A DNA stretch of 64,000 bases from CAYNJG01 sp965216885. GTDB lineage: Bacteria > Planctomycetota > Planctomycetia > Pirellulales > Pirellulaceae. A program made the position numbers and the translations under genes. The notes beneath the pieces are model-generated. The model was not told the origin of the DNA, ran no database searches, and saw only the letters and a list, made by a program, of their open reading frames with translations. Of the stretch, positions 18,284 through 26,595 are shown piece by piece; within the stretch, counting starts at the first letter, position 1, and every line of letters starts with the position of its first letter. The stretch covers positions 6,758,001 to 6,822,000 of the forward strand of contig OZ244209.1 in the NCBI GenBank assembly GCA_965216885.1, given 5' to 3'.

Positions 18284-19846
18284 TCACGATCCCAGACCGC
18301 GCGGGCCCAGGCGTTTTTCCAACTGTGCCATCGTAAAGTCGCAGAGCAACGCAAGCCCGGCGGAGGAGATGGCACCCAACAGAATCTTGCCGTTATCCTT
18401 CTGTTGCAGTCCGGCAAAAATGGGATCGCCAAATCCACCGGCCCCAATGAATGCGCCCAGCGTCGCGGTGCCAACGCTAATCACCAGCGCCGTGCGAATT
18501 CCTGCCATGATGGTTTTTGTCGCCAGCGGCAACTCCAGATCCCACAACAACTGACGTGGCGTCATGCCCATTCCCAGCCCAGCGTCCCGCAGGTCGGCCG
18601 GCACGGAAATAATGCCGGTGTAGGTGTTGCGAACAATTGGCAACAACCCATATAGAAACAGGGCGATGATCGCCGGGGTCATGCCAATACTGAAAATGGG
18701 AATCAGGAAGGCCAACAATGCCAAACTGGGAATCGTTTGCAACACTCCGACGGTCGCCAACACCGGCCCGGCAAGGGTCGCTTCGTTGCGTGCCACCAAC
18801 AGCCCAAGCGCAATGCCAACGACGGTAGCCATCGCGGTCGCGGTGAGTGTCAAAAACATGTGTTGCCCCAGCAACCGCAGAAAGTAAAGCAGATCCGTCC
18901 ACTGACTGTCTTTGACGGCTAGCGCGGGATCGAGGAGTGAATTCGCTACGAGAAATTCAGAAGCAATCTCCGGCACCGACGATTCCTTCAAAACCTTGTG
19001 GTTCATAGCTGTCATCTGTTCACGCGGTATCGCCGAACCCAGTTTCGCGAGTACCGTCTTCAGTTCGGGATGCTGTTCCAACAATCCCGTTCGAACCAAC
19101 GGAAAAGCGTCGTACGGCGGAAACAGACCGCGGTCGTCTTCCAGCAAAGTAATCTGGTCTTCGTATTCCAGCAGCACTCCGTCCGTTGAATAGGCATCCA
19201 TCACATCAATCTGGTCGGCTGCCATCGCCGTATAAGCAAGTCCGTGCTCCATTCCCTGGACGTCACGAAACCGGATACCGTACGTCTTCTGTATCCCGGG
19301 ATATCCGTCGTCGCGTTCGAGAAATTCGTGTTGGAATCGCACGCGCACCGAATCCTGCAGAGCGCGAAGTTCGGACACCCTGGTGATGCCCAATGCGTTG
19401 CGGCAGGCAAGCACATACGTGTTATTGAATCCAAACCGATCGAGCGTCTCGAGTTCGAACTGACGGGCAAACTGCTCGCGGACCCTACCGAAAATTGCAT
19501 CCGATGATCGATCGTCACCCAGTTCCTGCTTCAGGATGCTCAACAATCCCGTGCCCGTGTATTCGGGATAGATGTCGACCTGGCCGGTACGCAGGGCTTC
19601 GAAGCAGACCATCGTGCCCCCCAAACCAAACTTGCGATCCACGGTCAGGTCGGTCTCGGCCTCAATCAATTGAGCCATAATCTCGGCAAGGATTCGTGAT
19701 TCGGGAAACGCCTTGCTGGCGATCACCACGTCCGCCGCCTCGCTGCTGCTGCAGAAGGTCGACGCGAATGTGATCACAAACGATGCCAACACAGTCACTC
19801 GAATCAGTTGGCCGGCATTTCTGATGGATGGAAAGAGCCGTGTCAT
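18284..19846 (-). CDS. Osmoprotectant/choline-type ABC transporter: fused binding protein (N-term) and permease (C-term)
   Basis: A 520-residue fusion. A signal/anchor (residues 13-38) is followed by an OpuAC-type binding domain to about residue 295, containing VVIASKAFPESRILAEIMAQ and the ligand-site signature QVDIYPEYTGTG. A permease domain follows (about 315-510) with five to six helices and the ATPase-contact EAA-like loop DAGLGMGMTPRQLLWDLELP. The family imports glycine betaine, choline or related quaternary amines; ergothioneine is another known ligand in this group. Known fusions usually carry the binding domain after the permease, so this order is unusual. Its ATG shares one base with the TGA of the upstream ATPase gene (TGATG). 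Confidence 0.88.
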   Translation of the reverse strand: MTRLFPSIRNAGQLIRVTVLASFVITFASTFCSSSEAADVVIASKAFPESRILAEIMAQLIEAETDLTVDRKFGLGGTMVCFEALRTGQVDIYPEYTGTGLLSILKQELGDDRSSDAIFGRVREQFARQFELETLDRFGFNNTYVLACRNALGITRVSELRALQDSVRVRFQHEFLERDDGYPGIQKTYGIRFRDVQGMEHGLAYTAMAADQIDVMDAYSTDGVLLEYEDQITLLEDDRGLFPPYDAFPLVRTGLLEQHPELKTVLAKLGSAIPREQMTAMNHKVLKESSVPEIASEFLVANSLLDPALAVKDSQWTDLLYFLRLLGQHMFLTLTATAMATVVGIALGLLVARNEATLAGPVLATVGVLQTIPSLALLAFLIPIFSIGMTPAIIALFLYGLLPIVRNTYTGIISVPADLRDAGLGMGMTPRQLLWDLELPLATKTIMAGIRTALVISVGTATLGAFIGAGGFGDPIFAGLQQKDNGKILLGAISSAGLALLCDFTMAQLEKRLGPRGLGS

Positions 19847-20571
19847 CAGGCCTGTGCCTCCACAAATTCCCGCACAAAGTCGTTGGCAGGACTACGCTGA
19901 ATCTCGTCCGGCGGCCCGCACTGCTGCACTTCACCGTCACGCAGAATCAGAACCTGGTCTGCCAGAAGGAACGCCTCGTGCAAGTCATGCGTCACCAGCA
20001 CCATGGTCTTGCCGAGACTCTCTTTCAGTCTCAGAAATTCCTGTTGCAACTGGTTCCTCGTCACCGGATCAAGCGCGGAGAAAGGCTCGTCCCATAACAC
20101 AATCGGCGGATCACCCGCCAACGCCCGGGCAATTCCAACCCGTTGCCGCTGGCCACCACTCATATCAGCCGGATACCGGTCGCGAAACTGCTCAGGTGCC
20201 AGTTCGACCAGCTCCAACATTTCTGTCGTCCTTGACTTGATACGATCGGGGTCCCATTCAAGCAGTTTGGGAACCATGCCGATGTTTTGGGCCGCAGTCC
20301 AATGAGGAAAGAGTCCGCCACCCTGCAGCACATAGCCGATGCCGCGCCGCACCCGGATAGGATCCTGTTCAAGAATGGGAAGATCGTTCAACCAGATTTT
20401 GCCACGCGTCGGCTGCGACAACAGGTTCAGCATTCGAAGCGTAGTTGTCTTCCCACAACCACTCGGACCAATCAACGCGAGCGTCGAGCCACTTTCAATG
20501 GAGAACGTAACCGAGTTCACGCCAATCACGCCGCCGTCATAGACTTTGGTCAGATCCTCAACGCGAATCAC
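19846..20571 (-). CDS. ABC transporter ATP-binding protein, ProV/OpuCA type
   Basis: A 241-residue ATPase with Walker A GPSGCGKTT (residues 33-41), Q-loop in GYVLQGGGLFPHWT, signature MSGGQRQRVGIARAL, Walker B PPIVLWDEPFSALD and switch histidine in VLVTHDLHEA. The Q-loop region is typical of quaternary-amine transporters. There is no C-terminal CBS pair, which many OpuCA/ProV proteins have, so osmotic gating by CBS domains is not available. It drives the fused binding protein-permease encoded next (1-nt overlap) and starts 14 nt inside the end of the REC/ATPase regulator gene. Confidence 0.93.
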   Translation of the reverse strand: MIRVEDLTKVYDGGVIGVNSVTFSIESGSTLALIGPSGCGKTTTLRMLNLLSQPTRGKIWLNDLPILEQDPIRVRRGIGYVLQGGGLFPHWTAAQNIGMVPKLLEWDPDRIKSRTTEMLELVELAPEQFRDRYPADMSGGQRQRVGIARALAGDPPIVLWDEPFSALDPVTRNQLQQEFLRLKESLGKTMVLVTHDLHEAFLLADQVLILRDGEVQQCGPPDEIQRSPANDFVREFVEAQA

Positions 20572-21454
20572 ATTCCTGTCTCCGCTTCACGAGACGGACG
20601 CTGTTTCCGGTCTCGTTGTATTCGACCTCATCCATGAAATTTCGCATCAGCAACATGCCGCGACCACAGACTCGTTCGACATTGTTTGGATCGGTTGGGT
20701 CCGGCACACTCGTCACATCGAACCCGGGTCCCTCATCGTCAATGACAAACACGGCCTCATCCCGACCGAATTCGGCGAGCACCCGAATCTGTCGCTTGCA
20801 GTATGGCTGCTGCGTACGACGCAGTTCAACGAGCTCATAGAATCGCGTGTCGTCTTCTTCTCGAAGCTTCGAAGAAACCTCAAGGTTGCCGTGGTACATG
20901 CTGTTCAGCAACGCTTCCTCCAGCGCGATTCCGACGCGCGTCTCCTCACTGGACGAACAAAGAAGCCCAAGGCGCTGCGTCGACTCCTGGAAATAGCGAA
21001 CCAGAGGAGCAATCAGCTTCCGGTCGTTCTCCAACAGAAACTCGGTACGCCATCGTGTGAGGCATTCCAAAATGCGAGTCCGGCTGGTGTAGTCATTGGC
21101 CGCCGCGAACACGGAATCGATGGTTCCCAACAACTCGCTTTCAATGAGCCGCACCGGGACATAGCTGGTCGCCACCTCGCGCAACGCACGGACGGCAATC
21201 GATTCATTACGCGACGAAGTCAGAATCACGATCGGAGCGGAATATTCCGAGCCGGCGTCGCGAGCCGATTTGAGAAAATCGACCCCCGTGCTCTCCGGCA
21301 GATTGGTGAGCAGGATGGTTGAGTCCTCAATGCTATCCAGCGCTTCCTGCGTCGAATCCACAAGCTTCAACTCGATGTCATCTCGCGTCGAAAGCGCAGA
21401 GGTAACGGATTGAGTAACTGCTAGCTCGTCGACGAAGACGACAACCCTCCGCAT
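20558..21454 (-). CDS. Response regulator with RsbW-like ATPase output domain
   Basis: A 298-residue protein starting at the ATG at 21454 (MRRVVVFVDE); the ATG at 21499 adds 15 residues. Residues 1-120 form a receiver-like domain, but its acidic pocket is eroded: the acceptor region reads STILLTNLPESTG with no aspartate. The C-terminal part is a GHKL ATPase of the anti-sigma-factor kinase type, with N-box ALEEALLNSMYHGN, G1 VIDDEGPGFD and G2 GRGMLLMRNFMDEV. RsbW-like domains bind or phosphorylate anti-anti-sigma factors. No STAS partner is nearby. The 14-nt overlap with the ABC ATPase gene suggests co-regulation with the transporter. Confidence 0.85.
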   Translation of the reverse strand: MRRVVVFVDELAVTQSVTSALSTRDDIELKLVDSTQEALDSIEDSTILLTNLPESTGVDFLKSARDAGSEYSAPIVILTSSRNESIAVRALREVATSYVPVRLIESELLGTIDSVFAAANDYTSRTRILECLTRWRTEFLLENDRKLIAPLVRYFQESTQRLGLLCSSSEETRVGIALEEALLNSMYHGNLEVSSKLREEDDTRFYELVELRRTQQPYCKRQIRVLAEFGRDEAVFVIDDEGPGFDVTSVPDPTDPNNVERVCGRGMLLMRNFMDEVEYNETGNSVRLVKRRQECDSR

Positions 21455-21671
21455 GTGTGGCTCCCCTTGAATTCCCGTTCCCGCACTCATTGTAAGCATA
21501 TCTGGTTCAAGCTGGCTTACCTACCTTGTCCCGTCGCGGCACGAGGGTTTTTGAAGACATTGCGATACCAAGGAAATCGCTCACAAGAAACTCGTATTGC
21601 CATTAATAGGCGCCTCGCAGACAATCCGCCGCGTTTTTTCCCGGTTTTTGGTTTTTGAAGGGTCGATCGTG

Positions 21672-22565
21672 ATGCACCGTTTCCCAATGTGGCTGATGTT
21701 GTGTTTCCTTTTCGCCAACCTGGTCCAGCAGTGTCATGCCGATCACGTGGTCTTCGCGAAACGAGCTCCCCAGAAAAACGACGTGATCGTTCAGTCGACC
21801 GTCGCCGATCTTGTCGCGGAACGCAGCATACGGCAGCAAAACCAGCTGGTTGACAAGTCGCGGCAGACCATGAAACGCACCCAGAACCGAACCGTCACGA
21901 TCATCCGCCTGGATCGCGGGCGGCCCATCGTTGCGAAAGTCACCTACGGCAAGGCCGCTACGCAGGTGGATGCAGACAATCGAAAGATGGAAATCACACA
22001 ACCCGTTTCGCACACGACGTACTTCGTGACCAGAAACCAGGACGGGAAACTCTCTTTCGCCGACGAGACCGGCAAACCGGTCACCAGCGAGGAAGAGCGT
22101 CTTCTTGAACAACATTTCGAGGCGTTCGGTAAACCCAATCCGCTCGCTGATTTCCTGAACGGCAAGACGGTTGCCATTGGCCAGAATATTCAAGTGCCTG
22201 ATGCTGTCGCCCGTGAGCTATTGGGACTCACAGGAAACTCAGGCAAGACAGACCGATTGACGCTCCGGCTCGCGCGGCGGGAAATCAGGAAAGGCGTCGA
22301 ATGCGCCTGCTTCGAAACGCTGTTGCGCACAAGCTCGGAAGAAAACACCAAGAGCCTGCTGATGAAAGGCGAACTGGCCATCGAAACGGCGACCTGCCGA
22401 ACACAGACGATTCGATTGGCCGGCCCGGTCGCTATTTCTGAAACACGGGGCCCCGTCGAAGGAAGGTTCACGGTCAGCACCAACGGCACCCTTCAGGTGA
22501 ACGTCGATGCGAATTACTCGCCGAACATCCGAGTGGCCAGCCGACCGGCGACGATCGCTCGCTAG
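21672..22565 (+). CDS. Secreted protein of unknown function
   Basis: A 297-residue protein with a clear signal peptide (MHRFPMWLMLCFLFANLVQQCHA). The ATG at 21672 is chosen; longer frames to 21597 lack signal character, and GAAGGG about 10 nt upstream may be the ribosome-binding site. The mature part is basic and beta-rich, with repeated amphipathic strands (RTVTIIRLDRGRPIVAKVTY, GKTVAIGQNIQVPDAVAREL, GPVEGRFTVSTNGTLQVNVD). No catalytic motif is visible. Its strand pattern is loosely like that of the secreted protein at 57900, but no alignment was done. It is convergent with the HELWH peptidase gene, and their stop codons overlap. Confidence 0.75.
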   Translation: MHRFPMWLMLCFLFANLVQQCHADHVVFAKRAPQKNDVIVQSTVADLVAERSIRQQNQLVDKSRQTMKRTQNRTVTIIRLDRGRPIVAKVTYGKAATQVDADNRKMEITQPVSHTTYFVTRNQDGKLSFADETGKPVTSEEERLLEQHFEAFGKPNPLADFLNGKTVAIGQNIQVPDAVARELLGLTGNSGKTDRLTLRLARREIRKGVECACFETLLRTSSEENTKSLLMKGELAIETATCRTQTIRLAGPVAISETRGPVEGRFTVSTNGTLQVNVDANYSPNIRVASRPATIAR

Positions 22566-23137
22566 GCGCACCGGATCAATTTCGGTTGCTTTATTTTCGC
22601 ACCGTAGATTGGGCCGTACTCATCAACGAGATCGTCAAAGCGATTTCGCAGAAACCCAATCACCGCTTCCGGTGGATCCGAATCAAGAAACCGGACCGCC
22701 ATGGCGTCCATCTCCCGGTCGTACTCTTTCTGGGAAGAACTGTGTGCGTAGCACCTACCCGGAAATCGCCGAATGTCTCCATTGAAGTCAGGACTGATGT
22801 GCCACAGCTCATGTATGACCGTGGAGATCTTTTCCACGAGATCCACGTCCATAAACCGCGGCATATAGAAGGTCACGATGTACAGCAGCTCGCTGCCCGT
22901 CTCATCATGCAACCGCCGAACGGTGTACTTGCGGCCGCGTCGCATCGTATACAGCGAACCGCCTTCGAATCGCATTGGGGTTAGCGTGGCGTAGGTACCG
23001 TAGGCAGATCGGTTGCGGGCCTGGGCAAAAGCGAACGCTATCTGATTGACGTGAATATGTTGCAGCTCAGGAAGACGAGCCACCAACTCAACGCAAACAT
23101 CCCGCATCCTGGCGGTGAAATTGATTCCACGATTCAT
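22562..23137 (-). CDS. Putative zinc metallopeptidase (HELWH)
   Basis: A 191-residue cytoplasmic protein. The ATG at 23137 is used; a TTG at 23149 is the only earlier start before the terminator. The zinc motif VIHELWHISP lies near residue 110 and EYDREMDAMAVRF about 30 residues later could give the third ligand. The N-terminal part (ELQHIHVNQIAFAFAQARNR) and the Arg-rich segment MRRGRKYTVRRLHDE are distinctive. The layout resembles small phage-type putative metallopeptidases, but the family is not certain. It lies directly downstream of the terminator that ends the ribosomal operon, so it is probably transcribed by read-through or from within that region. Confidence 0.7.
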   Translation of the reverse strand: MNRGINFTARMRDVCVELVARLPELQHIHVNQIAFAFAQARNRSAYGTYATLTPMRFEGGSLYTMRRGRKYTVRRLHDETGSELLYIVTFYMPRFMDVDLVEKISTVIHELWHISPDFNGDIRRFPGRCYAHSSSQKEYDREMDAMAVRFLDSDPPEAVIGFLRNRFDDLVDEYGPIYGAKIKQPKLIRCA

Positions 23138-23150
23138 GACCGACACCAAT

Positions 23151-23191
23151 AAAAAAAGCCTCTACCGAATGGTAAAGGCTAAAAAAATTTT
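23151..23191. terminator. Bidirectional intrinsic terminator at the end of the ribosomal operon
   Basis: A 10-bp stem AGCCTCTACC/GGTAAAGGCT (23157-23166 and 23171-23180, one mismatch) with the tetraloop GAAT is flanked by seven A on the left and seven A plus five T on the right. Read on the minus strand the hairpin is followed by seven T, 28 nt after the rplQ stop. This is a textbook terminator for the S10-spc-alpha operon. Confidence 0.9.
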
Positions 23192-23218
23192 GGCATAAGT
23201 GCGAGATGAATTCCCGAA

Positions 23219-23899
23219 TCAGGACGTCTCACCGTCTTGCGAAGCTTCCTCAGTTGCAGCCGTCTCTTCCGCCGGTGCTTCACTCTCTGGGGATTCGCTT
23301 TCAGGTGCCGCATCTTCAGGTTTGGCATCGTCGGTCGGTGCGTCGAACGCCGGCTTGGCCGACTTGGTCACAACACGATCACGAACACCAACGAACTCCA
23401 GCACCACCCGCTGACCGGCATCGCCGAGTCGAGGTTTTGCCAGTCGCATGATTCGCGTGTATCCGCCCGGTCGATCAGCAAACCGAGGAGCAATCTCATC
23501 AAATACGATGCTGACGGCCTGCTTGTCACCAAGCATCCGAAGCACACGGCGTCGAGCATTAACCGCCGGAGCGATCTTCGCATTCCACTGTTGGTACTTG
23601 TCACTGGATCGCCACGACTTCCAGGCATCCGTTCCACGTTCAGCATCGACAGCGAATTCCTCCGCTGCCGCCATGTGCTGAAGCGAACGGCGAGCGATGG
23701 TAATGCATCGCTCAACGAGAGGTCGAACCTCTTTCGCCTTGGGCATCGTCGTTACGATTCGCCCCTTCACCTTAGGGGCGTTGTCATCAAACTCCGCATC
23801 ACGCTCTGTGAGAAACAGGCTGCTCGCCATGTTCTTCAACATTGCTTTTCGGTGACTGGAGGAGCGGCCAAGTCGTCGGCCTTTTCGTCTGTGTCGCAT
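23219..23899 (-). CDS. rplQ: 50S ribosomal protein L17, extended form
   Basis: A 226-residue protein; the usual length is 115-130. The N-terminus MRHRRKGRRLGRSSSHRKAM and the C-terminal core block GGYTRIMRLAKPRLGDAGQ are classic L17. Two additions stand out. One is an insert of about 40 residues in the middle (LQHMAAAEEFAVDAERGTDA onward, rich in W and K). The other is an acidic Glu/Ala/Ser/Pro tail of about 50 residues after the core (PESESPESEAPAEETAATEE). L17 sits near the exit tunnel of the large subunit, so both could be surface-exposed. It is the last gene of the alpha part of the operon, 27 nt after rpoA. Confidence 0.97.
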   Translation of the reverse strand: MRHRRKGRRLGRSSSHRKAMLKNMASSLFLTERDAEFDDNAPKVKGRIVTTMPKAKEVRPLVERCITIARRSLQHMAAAEEFAVDAERGTDAWKSWRSSDKYQQWNAKIAPAVNARRRVLRMLGDKQAVSIVFDEIAPRFADRPGGYTRIMRLAKPRLGDAGQRVVLEFVGVRDRVVTKSAKPAFDAPTDDAKPEDAAPESESPESEAPAEETAATEEASQDGETS

Positions 23900-23926
23900 G
23901 TTATAGCAAACCCAATTATTCGGCAG

Positions 23927-24904
23927 TTAGCTTGCAGCAGGAACTCGCATACCAAGATGCAGCCCCAGTTCCGTCAGACGTTCACGCACTTCCGTAAGCG
24001 TGGTGTCCCCAAAGTTTCGCAACTCCAGAAGCTGATCTTCTGTAAGCTGCACGAGCTCGCGAACCGAGTTGATTCCCTCCGATTCAAGACAATTGCTCGC
24101 CCGAACCGACAGTCGCAATTCCGTAATTGTGGTATTCAGCTTTCCTTCCAGCACGGCATCACCAGTGCCGCCTCGCGACGGAGCGTGTACCTGTGCACCC
24201 AACTCATTGAGCTGTACGAACGGATTCAAGTGCTTGCGGAAGATTTTCGCCGCTTCCACCATCGCCATTTCAGGTCGCACGGATCCATTCGTCCAGATCT
24301 CAACCGTCAGACGATCGTAGTTTGTCTTCTGTCCAACACGCGTGTCTTCCGTTTCATAACGAACCCGAGTGATTGGGCTGTAAACGGCGTCGATTGGAAT
24401 TACACCAATCTCATGCTCCACCGTGCTGTGCTCCGTCGCAGGAACGTAACCGCGTCCATTCTCCACCACCATCTCCACAAAGAATGGCACGTCCGCTGAC
24501 AATGTGGCAATGACGTGATCCTTGTTGATCACTTCCACATCCGCATCAGTCTGAACGTCGGCACCGGTCACTGGACCAGCGGTCGATTTATCAATCGTGA
24601 TGACACGAGTTTCTGACGTGTGCTTCTTCACGACGAGTGACTTCACGTTCAGCACGATGTCCGTAACATCTTCAACCACACCCTTCACCGAAGTGAACTC
24701 GTGCTGAGCACCTCGAATCTTGATCTGCGTTACAGCGCTGCCTTCAAGACTCGAAAGCAGAATGCGTCGCAGACTGTTTCCAATCGTGGTACCAAAACCA
24801 CGCTCAAAGGGTTCGGCGTGAAACCGACCGTAGGTAGGAGTCAACGACTCCTGGTCACAATTGACAACACTTGGTAGTTCAAGACCACGCCATCGAATAT
24901 GCAT
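23927..24904 (-). CDS. rpoA: DNA-directed RNA polymerase alpha subunit
   Basis: A 325-residue protein of standard length. The N-terminal dimerisation domain has the conserved FEPLERGFGTTIGNSLRRIL-type block (here EPFERGFGTTIGNSLRRILL) and SSLEGSAVTQIKI. The C-terminal domain (from about residue 255) carries LSVRASNCLESEGINSVREL and the helix-hairpin-helix DNA-binding part LRNFGDTTLTEVRERL. Alpha assembles the polymerase core and contacts activators and UP elements. It follows rpsK directly. The rpsD gene normally found between them is absent, with only 62 nt separating the two. Confidence 0.98.
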   Translation of the reverse strand: MHIRWRGLELPSVVNCDQESLTPTYGRFHAEPFERGFGTTIGNSLRRILLSSLEGSAVTQIKIRGAQHEFTSVKGVVEDVTDIVLNVKSLVVKKHTSETRVITIDKSTAGPVTGADVQTDADVEVINKDHVIATLSADVPFFVEMVVENGRGYVPATEHSTVEHEIGVIPIDAVYSPITRVRYETEDTRVGQKTNYDRLTVEIWTNGSVRPEMAMVEAAKIFRKHLNPFVQLNELGAQVHAPSRGGTGDAVLEGKLNTTITELRLSVRASNCLESEGINSVRELVQLTEDQLLELRNFGDTTLTEVRERLTELGLHLGMRVPAAS

Positions 24905-24966
24905 CTGCTAGATCCTCGCTTTGCCGTCGCTACAGTTCCAAATACTGGGCAGGAAAATCCGCCACG

Positions 24967-25347
24967 CTATACGCGACGCTTCTTCCGTGGGCGACAACCG
25001 TTGTGTGGAATTGGAGTGCAATCTTCAAGAGATTTGACATTCAAGCCTGCAGCCTGAAGTGCCGTGATTGCACTCTCTCGCCCCGAACCGGGACCCTTCA
25101 CGCGAACGTCGACGTCCTTGACACCAAACTTGATGGCCTTCTCAGCAGCTTGCTGAGCCGCACATTGGCCAGCGAACGGAGTACTCTTCCGAGACCCCTT
25201 GAAGCCACACGTTCCGGCACTTGCCCAACACAGCGTGTCTCCACGCGTGTCGGTCATTGTGACGGTCGTGTTGTTGAACGTCGCTTTGATATGCGCGACA
25301 GCAACCGTCACGTTGCGCCGAGCTTTTCTCTTCTTTGTCTTTGCCAT
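24967..25347 (-). CDS. rpsK: 30S ribosomal protein S11
   Basis: A 126-residue protein of normal length. Typical features are the basic start MAKTKKRKARRNVTVAVAHI, then ATFNNTTVTMTDTRGDTLCW, GFKGSRKSTPFAGQ and the rRNA-binding C-terminus CTPIPHNGCRPRKKRRV. S11 forms part of the 30S platform near the mRNA exit. It lies 24 nt after rpsM and before rpoA in the alpha section. Confidence 0.98.
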   Translation of the reverse strand: MAKTKKRKARRNVTVAVAHIKATFNNTTVTMTDTRGDTLCWASAGTCGFKGSRKSTPFAGQCAAQQAAEKAIKFGVKDVDVRVKGPGSGRESAITALQAAGLNVKSLEDCTPIPHNGCRPRKKRRV

Positions 25348-25371
25348 TTTGTATCTTCCCCTCGGAATCTG

Positions 25372-25755
25372 TTACTTCAGATCCTTGACACCCTTCTTGC
25401 CGGCAACTGTCTTCTTCGGACCCTTGCGTGTCCGGGCATTGGTCTTCGTACGTTGACCACGAACGGGTAGACCACGACGATGCCGTAGCCCCCGGTAACA
25501 GGCAATGTCGCGAAGTCGCGAAATGCTCTGATTGACCTGACGACGCAACGGACCTTCAACGGTGTAATCCCGCTCGAGCAATGCTGCGAGTCGACCCAAT
25601 TCGTCTTCGGCCAGATCCCGGGCACGCTTCACGGGATCAACCCCGGCCTTATGACAGAGCTCACGCGCTGTCTTCGGACCCACTCCATACAGGTACGTTA
25701 ATGAAACCGCCGTGGGGCGATCATTCGGTATATCAACACCTAGTAAACGTGGCAT
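25372..25755 (-). CDS. rpsM: 30S ribosomal protein S13
   Basis: A 127-residue protein. MPRLLGVDIPNDRPTAVSLT, the helix-two-turn-helix region (YGVGPKTARELCHKAGVD) and the basic tail GLRHRRGLPVRGQRTKTNAR are diagnostic. S13 sits in the head of the 30S subunit and contacts the P-site tRNA and the large subunit. Its start is 2 nt after the rpmJ stop, suggesting translational coupling. Confidence 0.98.
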   Translation of the reverse strand: MPRLLGVDIPNDRPTAVSLTYLYGVGPKTARELCHKAGVDPVKRARDLAEDELGRLAALLERDYTVEGPLRRQVNQSISRLRDIACYRGLRHRRGLPVRGQRTKTNARTRKGPKKTVAGKKGVKDLK

Positions 25756-25757
25756 TT

Positions 25758-25871
25758 TTAACCCTGACGCTGTTTATGACGTGGATTGGAACAAATCACG
25801 TAGACTCGTCCTTTCCGACGCACGACTTTGCAGTTGTCGCAGATTCGTTTTACGCTGGCCCTGACCTTCAT
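25758..25871 (-). CDS. rpmJ: 50S ribosomal protein L36
   Basis: A 37-codon gene read directly from the minus strand between adk and rpsM. The product starts MKVRASVKRICDNCKVVRRK and ends with CSNPRHKQRQG. The zinc ligands C11, C14, C27 and H32 are all present, so this is the zinc-binding form. L36 is the smallest large-subunit protein and stabilises 23S rRNA near the L7/L12 stalk base. The infA gene that commonly precedes it is not here. Confidence 0.95.
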   Translation of the reverse strand: MKVRASVKRICDNCKVVRRKGRVYVICSNPRHKQRQG

Positions 25872-25951
25872 GGCCTACTCCGCTATTTTGAGTTTGGTGG
25901 AACCGCACATCTTAAACTTTTTAACCAACAGCCGACAAGTCCCTTTCGGGT

Positions 25952-26560
25952 CTAGCCAGCCTCTTTCTTGGACTCCGCCGAGGAAACCGGAAGGCCATTC
26001 TGAATGCGCCGACTGATTCGCTCCTGAACTTCATCGGGAGGACCCATCGCGTCCACCACAACGAGTTTTCCCTGATTTTCATAATAGGCGATCAAAGGTG
26101 CCGTTCTCTCACGGTAAACCTCCATCCGCCGCCGAAACGTCGCTAATGTGTCATCATTTCGCTCTTGTTCGGCTGACCGCTTCAGAATCCGAGCTTCCAA
26201 TTCAGTCGACGACGCACGCATCTCAAACACTTCCTGAACCGCTTCGCCCGAACTCCTCGACCATTCATCCAGCGACTTGGCTTGTGCGAGCGTTCTGGGA
26301 AAGCCGTCCAGCATCAAACATGCGTCCTGGCATCCGTCCAGCCTCTCCTGCATCAGCCCAATTATCAATTCGTCAGGCACAAACTGACCCACGTCTATCA
26401 ATTCGGCGATTGCCCGGCCTATCTCTGATCCCGTCCGCTTAATGTCCCGCAGCAGGTCGCCGGAAGACAGCCAACGACATTGCACTGCATCTACAAGGCC
26501 TCGGGCTACCGTACCTTTGCCGACACCCGGGGGACCCAACAATATAAAAATACGCCGCAT
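25952..26560 (-). CDS. adk: Adenylate kinase
   Basis: A 202-residue protein with the P-loop GPPGVGKGT (residues 9-17), AMP-site motif SSGDLLRD, signature LMLDGFPRT and arginine-rich closing segments (RRRMEVYRERTAPLI). The LID region is short and lacks the zinc-binding Cys cluster, so this is the short form. It catalyses ATP + AMP to 2 ADP. It lies after secY, its usual position, but the usual next gene map is missing and rpmJ follows after 80 nt. Confidence 0.95.
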   Translation of the reverse strand: MRRIFILLGPPGVGKGTVARGLVDAVQCRWLSSGDLLRDIKRTGSEIGRAIAELIDVGQFVPDELIIGLMQERLDGCQDACLMLDGFPRTLAQAKSLDEWSRSSGEAVQEVFEMRASSTELEARILKRSAEQERNDDTLATFRRRMEVYRERTAPLIAYYENQGKLVVVDAMGPPDEVQERISRRIQNGLPVSSAESKKEAG

Positions 26561-26595
26561 TGATTCCCCGGTGCAATCAACGGATTCGAGTCAGT

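Noticed and set aside
23237..24499. A 420-codon plus-strand frame across rplQ and rpoA
   Set aside because: It lies antisense to two certain genes and crosses the gap between them.
25872..25951. Possible infA between adk and rpmJ
   Set aside because: Only 80 nt are available and no start or OB-fold sequence is present.
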